NCBI GenBank assembly: GCA_030068145.1
Contig: JAPJBO010000081.1
Coordinates: 370,468 to 434,467, forward strand
Direction of reading: 5' to 3'
Origin: Diplonema papillatum
Lineage: Eukaryota > Euglenozoa > Diplonemea > Diplonemida > Diplonemidae
DNA: 64,000 bases
Shown here piece by piece: positions 58,287-64,000 of the stretch. The notes under the pieces were generated by a model that saw only the letters and a list, made by a program, of their open reading frames with translations, was not told the DNA's origin and did no database searches. Position 1 is the first letter of the stretch; every line of letters begins with the position of its first letter. The position numbers and the translations under genes were made by a program.

Positions 58287-61200
58287 ATGGTGAGCCGTGG
58301 GGGACACGATGGCACCCCGTTCGATGATGCCCCGCCCCCGCGGAGAAAAGCCGAAGCCTTTACTGTGTCTTTCGGGAACAGTGGACCTCTACCGACAAAA
58401 AAGGAAGCACACAAAGGCCCTCGAAAGTTTCTCAAGAAGGGCGACGGGGTGTCAGCTCTCGGTAATGTTACCCTAAATACAGCGTCGCCACGCGATGGGT
58501 CGCGTGACGGCTCCCCCCCAACTGCCAAGAAGCGGCACGAGCTGAGATCTGCAATTCAGAGCTTCAAGAATCGCTCAGCCAGTCAGCACGACAAGTTCTC
58601 TGATGTACTCGTCGCAGTGCCGTCGCGTCCACCGCCGCCAAGTCATGGGGACTACACAGCAAAGTCGAATCTTCATGGCTCCAGCAGAGACCGAATTCAG
58701 CTCAGCAGAAGCCCTGCTGATGCACGAGCTTCGAGCGCACATCTAAACCTCCAAGATGATTACATTGACTCCCACGGGGATGAAAGCGACGTACACCGCA
58801 ACGGTCACTCATCGGGGAACCTGAATAATCATAGCCTCCGGCAGGTTAACAGTGCATCTCTCGCTTACCCCGGTGGACAAGATGCTCACTACAATGATCT
58901 CAACCCGCCTCTAACATTCGACTCAGAAGACGACGATGGTGAAACAGTTCCAGATTTTGATGCAACACAACATTCTAGCCACGCTGCACCGAGCAGCACA
59001 ACATTCCGTGCCGGTCGTGTTGCAAGAGTTTCGTCACGAGACTACACGGCTACTGCGAATGGGCAGACCGGACCTCGGTCGCGCTCATTGCCAGTGTCGC
59101 GAAGAGGTTCGGCTCGCTCATCTGGAGGATACCGTACTTCAAACCCACCACCGACTAAACGTGTGCAACGTCGAAACAGGCGTGATGGTGACTACAGCGA
59201 CGACATGGATTACGATGATGATCCCGCAAACAGCTCGATGGCCCACATGGAAGAAGAGTTTTCTCCACATGACTCGTCAGGACCCATGAATGACTCTGCA
59301 TGGGATGGCACGATGACTGTGTCTCCACGAAAGCGCGGAAGCAACAACGCTACTCGTCATGACGATGAATACGGAAGGCTATGGGAGGAGAAGCTGCAAG
59401 AATTAGACGCGGTGGTGTCAATGTACAGTAAAAAAGCTGATGATTTGAGAAAGCGTGAGCAGGCAATGAACAGGGCACGGCAGCTTGCTGATGAACAGGC
59501 CTATGTTGAAGCTGAGGAACGGACAGCCGCAGATTTGAAGAAACTCAGAAAAGAGCGCCAGGTCTGCCTTGTTTTCCCACCTAAACTACGCATTTCTTTT
59601 GTAACCGACACGGTTGTGAAGGGTCGTACTGAAGTGCACGGGAAATCTGGGAGGTGGTGCAGAAACCCGTGCTTTGAAGAGAGCTCAATCACTGCAAAAC
59701 CAAGAACACCTTGGAACTGCTTGTGGCTCCTCCTGATGAGCTCGGGATCAATTTCTGCCTGCCGGGGCCGACGCGGTGAAGGGATAATCCCACCAGACAT
59801 GCGGGGTGAACGGCCCCGACGGCCAGCATTCGCAAGCTGTTGCGCCCGCCGTGCTTAGAGTGTCGGACGCCTCGCCGGTCGGCTCTGTCCCATAGCTTGG
59901 TGGGCCAGTTAAGGGCCGTAACAGTTAGAGAGCTGTTTGTCGGAAGAGCACATTAAGCATACATTAAATAAGCGGAATGAGAAGGGAACCACGGTTCTGA
60001 GTGACCCATCTCGAGGGAGGTAACTAAAATCGAGTGAAGTTACCTATCACACCATTTAAGTTTGTTTAGTTTTTGTTTAATTTCGTGTTTTCTAGCTTGT
60101 TTAGTTTTGTTCAGCAAAACCACTCGCTCTTGTTGAAGGTGCAAAAACGATGCCATAAACAGGTTCTCCAAGATCGCTGCCGCTCCCTGACAGCCTCGCA
60201 GCCGCAGGCTCGAAAGGATCGTGAGGAACTGGAGCAGCTTCAAGATGAGCTGATTCTGTTGAAAGACGAATGGTCACAAAAAGAGAATCGTTACAAGGCT
60301 AGTGTCGACCGGCTTCAAAAGCAGCTGAAAGAGATGCAGCAACGCAACACACAGCTCAACAATGTGTTGAAGCAGAGCCAGCTTGAAAATTTGCAGCAGC
60401 AGCAGCAACTGCAGAAGGCGCAAACGCGCGAGAAAGAGAGGGATTGTGAAACGCTGCGTCTCAGGCGCGAAGTGGAGAGTTCATCGTCTTTGGGCGCCTC
60501 ATCTCCTTCCGAATCATCTCCAAGCAAGTACCGCTCCACTGTATGTGAACTACGTTTATGTGTCTCTGAGACAGTTGATCGTCTTCAGGTTCGCCGGTTT
60601 TCGGCTATGGGCACACGACCATTAGACAAAGCTGGTTGCACACAGATCATGAAGTGTGCTGCTATTCAGGTTTTAGAAGCTCACTCTTCAATCAATGCAC
60701 CGTTATAGTCGAAATCGCCAGAAACAGCAGAGAAGCTGCAGTCACTCACTTCCGCACCACTCCTAATAGATAATTGGCGATTCGCATCAAGGCTACCGTG
60801 ACGATGAAGAAAACGATGAAGTCGAACAGGCGATGCTGGAAGGAGATGATGATACAGGGCCAAGGAGGCAGCTTGAATCCGAGCGGCAGGGTCACAAAGA
60901 AAGAGATATGCACGAGTGTGATCTTCGAGAAAGAGAACACGAGTGTCGGGAGCGTGAGTTGCAACAACGCGAAGAGATGGAGAAGCTTCGTGAGCGGCGT
61001 GAGAGAGAACGAGAAATTGAGTTGCAAAAACAACAGCAGGACGAGCGTGAAACTGGGCTTGCACTCGAGCGCGACGCTGCCGAAAAAGAACGCGAGCTTC
61101 AAGAACATCTGCAGCTAAACGCAGAGCGCGAACGCCTTGAACAGGCACGGCTTGCCAAAGAAGAAAAGGAGAAAGCTGCGCGCGATGTGCGTGACCTTGC

Positions 61201-63871
61201 CCCGCAGAGTAGCCAGCCAAGGCACGCGAAACGTCTTTTACAGTATCCTGATGAGGACGATGAACCTGAGCCTGTCGATGACCTGCCTTCGGATTCGGTC
61301 GTAGATGTTAAAGAGTATGCTGATGGGAAGCTTGAAAGGTTTTACCGCAGCAAAAAGAAGGAAGTCATTTATACAAACGGTACACGCAAGGTGCTGCTGC
61401 CATCTGGCCACATTGTTCTTCGCTTCAACAACGGCGACATTCGAAAGGTGTGTAAAGATCTTTATTATTTGGCCTCTACTCTGAAGTCGCATTCTGCGCG
61501 TCAGTCTGCACTGCCTGACCGACTTGTTTGAACTTGATATCAGCAACAATCTGTGACGATAGACTGCACAAGCCGTTGCAGACTACCTCTTTGCACGCAT
61601 CGTCATGCTTCGGTTGCTTCCTGCCCCGCGTACTGTTTGTCTCCGGTGCGCTTCACGTCCGCTGTGCAGTTTGACGAGCTCGAGGAATGCCCAGAGGATT
61701 CGGCGCACTTCCTTTTCTCTCGCGGGTTGTCCCCACGGCCGAGATCCCGACTCACACCCCATGGCCGAGATCTAGACCCACACCAAAAGACTTGACGGGT
61801 TGGACCGGACCAGGTTCTGCGTGAGTGTGGGAAGGTCGTCAAGTCCTAGGTCCGCCGAGACTGACGAAAGCTAGAGCCTTTGAAGACCACCTTCCGAGCA
61901 CGCGTCGTGCTGCCAAAACGGGGTTCGCAACGCCAATGCAAAAGTGGAGGCACATGTTAGGCAGCTCCCGAAAAGGGCTAGCCCTCTCTCTTTCTCTCAC
62001 AATCTGGGCTTGGGCTTATTTGGACCGAAACGGTAAACCAAGCTAGACCACTAGACCGCACTTCTTGTGCCGAAGAAAATACAAAAAGCCTGCAGTAACT
62101 TCTTGGGCGGAAGATGCACCTGTGGTCTATGTGTGTTTCGTGATTGACCAGGGGTTCTTAGCTGGATGCTGAGACATGCGACATACAACAAACACAACGC
62201 AGACGTACCCGAGTGGGAAGATAGTGTATTATTATTCGCAGGCACGTACGAGACACACCACATACCGAGATGGTGTGCAAATATTCGAGTTCGAGTCAAG
62301 TCAGGTGTGCACTAGAAACTGATCAGCCAGCTTCATTTGGACACATCCACATTAGTTCTGTCTTTGTTGTTCGTCCATCTCCACCCAGGTAACCAACCGT
62401 TCGTGACACTCGCTTCCTTTTTCAAGAAGGTTGTGACTCGTGTTGTGAGAGCGAAACGGTTTTTTGTTGCGAAGAGAGTTCAATACAGTCTTTTTGAACC
62501 CCTCTAACTTCACAGCAAGTCGAAAGGCACTTCCCGGATGGTATGAAAGAAATAGCCTTCCCGGATGGCACACTGAAGTACATCTTTCCTGATGGCGAAG
62601 AAGAAAGGTGTGTTGGCATCTCCAATACCAACCCGGGTTTGTGGGTTTCAAGAAAGAAAAGGTGTCGTTTAGCACGTGAACCCGTTCAATGTCAGTTCAA
62701 TGTCAGTAAGGGAAAGAGTCGTTGGAAGATGAAATAAGATTGCAGGCCTCTCTTCGATCTTTCGTTGTACTTCTGCTTGTTGGCTCGTGCTGTGTAGCAA
62801 TTTTGAGCAATTTACCCTGTAGCCAGCAGGTATAATCGAAATTCCCTCATAGCCAGCAAAAACAAATCTTTTTCCCTTCGAGCCAGCAAAAACAAATTTA
62901 ATTCCCTTCGAGCTTCGAAAGGAAATACCCCAACATTTTTTGTCTTTTTAATACCACCAGAGTGGTTGTCGACCTCGAACAACATCAGATGTTGGGTCAC
63001 ACATATTTGTTTTAAAACTGCCTGCACACATACAGCTCCAAGGGTTTGCGGGGGCTCTTTCACGTTGACGTGGCTCTTAGCATAGCGGCTCGGGAAAACA
63101 CCGTGGGCAATGCTCTTAAATGTAGCCCGCCCTGACATAGACACTCGGAGACAGTCCGGACATGCATTCCGGCTGCAGCTACCTGCTCCACCTTTTCGAG
63201 GCTTGGACGCCCCTCTCTCCTAAGCGAAACGGACTGGGTCCGGGATATTGCAGAGGGCGCCCCAAAGCAATGTCCTGAGCGGAAACAGGGCATCCAGCCC
63301 AATAACGTCTTAACGTGGTGAAGAGGCCAAGCGATGACACGGTACTGCCACACGATACAACCTGCACTCGCCAGCATCCCTCAACGAACCATTTAGAGAG
63401 CTGGCACAACGTTCTCGACCCACGTAATCTCGGTCTTCACACGGGTTTAAGTGTTTGGGGGTTTACTGCTATTGCAAGAATTCCAAGGAGTGAGGCATCC
63501 GACATCGGTCGGACTTCCTCACCCAGGAATTTTGTTGTGGTTGCACAGCGAGCATAAAGACGATTTCCGGTTGACCGTCAGACACTGACCGGTCAAATAT
63601 ACGACCATGACCGGTCCACCGGTCGTTGTAAAAACTCCCATCGTTAGTCAGAATGAATAAAGCGACCACTGCCATTTGCTCACGCCACACAGGGAACCAA
63701 GAACGGTCAGGACATGTGAAGGCCAGAGCAAGGTCAAGTTTACTTCCACTAGTATTGAACTGCATTTAAGAAGGCTTCAAAGCTTCCCAACGTTTTCGCT
63801 GTGCATCAAAGCAAACCACCAATTCAAACAGCATTTTCACCGATGGCACTGTGCAAAGAGGACGGCCTTAG
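58287..63871 (+). CDS. CENPJ: CPAP/SAS-4 centriole assembly protein (TCP10 domain), 6 exons, apparent frame break in last exon
   Basis: This is a CPAP/SAS-4 homologue, a centriolar protein that controls centriole and basal-body microtubule growth. Exons are 58287-59561, 60163-60540, 60770-61447, 62203-62304, 62516-62607 and 63832-63871, about 854 residues. The N terminus has [10 protein letters not shown] (residues 45-54), like the conserved basic FLK(R/K)G motif of CPAP that contacts microtubules or tubulin. Long charged coils fill exons 2 and 3. The C-terminal G-box/TCP10 domain starts near residue 728 ([32 protein letters not shown]). It continues in the short exon 4 ([19 protein letters not shown]) and exon 5 ([28 protein letters not shown]), in the same order as CPAP. 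Exon 6 begins IFTDGTVQR and then hits a stop, while another frame continues [10 protein letters not shown] to a stop at 63918-63920, as the family would predict. That implies an indel or an unrecognised splice. The family is certain; the true end is not. Confidence 0.9.
62818..62912. repeat. 30-bp tandem repeat in intron 5 of the CPAP gene
   Basis: About three copies of a unit containing AGCCAGCAAAAACAAAT and TTCCCTTCGAG lie in tandem with mismatches. It is intronic; the minus-strand frame through it only reflects the repeat. Confidence 0.75.
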
Positions 63872-64000
63872 CTTCGAGGACGGTCAAGTTATGTCGAGTC
63901 AGACCACCTTGAATTGTTAGATTGAGCAAGTCCCTCCCGATTAGAAGATTTCCACATCAGTTTCCTGTTTCCTCGTCTTTACAACCACCCTTGCGATGTG

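Overview
This window is nuclear DNA of a eukaryotic microbe. Its genes are split by short to medium spliceosomal introns. Two genes are typical of cells that build centrioles or flagella: a CPAP/SAS-4 (TCP10-domain) protein and a kinesin-13. Base composition is balanced outside the repeats. I cannot name the species. A flagellated protist of alveolate or stramenopile type is an inference from gene content and gene layout, not a demonstrated placement.

I support twelve protein-coding genes, all on the + strand. In order they are: a NOL12/RRP17-type nucleolar protein (0.9-2.1 kb); a kinesin-13 with a very long Gln/His-rich tail (2.6-7.3 kb); an importin-11-type karyopherin (13.8-16.8 kb); a PPP1R21 (FERRY complex) homologue (19.1-21.9 kb); a small SPRY-like protein (22.3-22.8 kb); a membrane-anchored glucosidase II beta-like lectin (23.0-25.1 kb); an EF-hand/coiled-coil protein (25.4-28.2 kb); a small secreted Cys-rich protein (28.6-29.0 kb); a large protein with a class-3-lipase fold that lacks the nucleophile serine (37.6-41.5 kb); an unrecognised protein with a CxxC pair (52.7-54.5 kb); a small protein with a myristoylation-type N terminus (57.0-57.5 kb); and CPAP/SAS-4 (58.3-63.9 kb, with an apparent break in its last exon). 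I placed exon borders by reading frame, GT/AG signals and family similarity. Seventeen of 23 inferred donors fit GTRTGY.

The gene-poor stretches hold mobile and repetitive DNA. A 1.35 kb element at 16.9-18.2 kb has 29-bp terminal inverted repeats and TTA target duplications, and carries a two-tier minisatellite plus a Cys-rich reading frame. From 30.3 to 35.8 kb there is a broken hAT-type transposase fragment followed by palindromic arrays of two short AT-rich motifs. That block also contains a roughly 196-bp foldback whose arms are interrupted only at regularly placed tandem G-A mismatches in its core. From 42 to 52 kb there are decayed pieces: a minus-strand RNase H domain, a possible transposase C-terminal fragment, a young 230-bp direct duplication, and a 2.48 kb element with 15-bp inverted termini and 5-bp ATAAG target duplications.

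The genes do not form a pathway. They are housekeeping functions: ribosome maturation, microtubule and centriole assembly, nuclear import, endosomal transport and ER glycoprotein processing. They are separated by transposon-rich spacers. The most distinctive points are the all-plus gene orientation, the catalytically dead lipase-fold protein, the membrane-tethered glucosidase II beta-like lectin, the foldback with in-register tandem G-A mismatches, and the two precisely bounded unclassified DNA elements.
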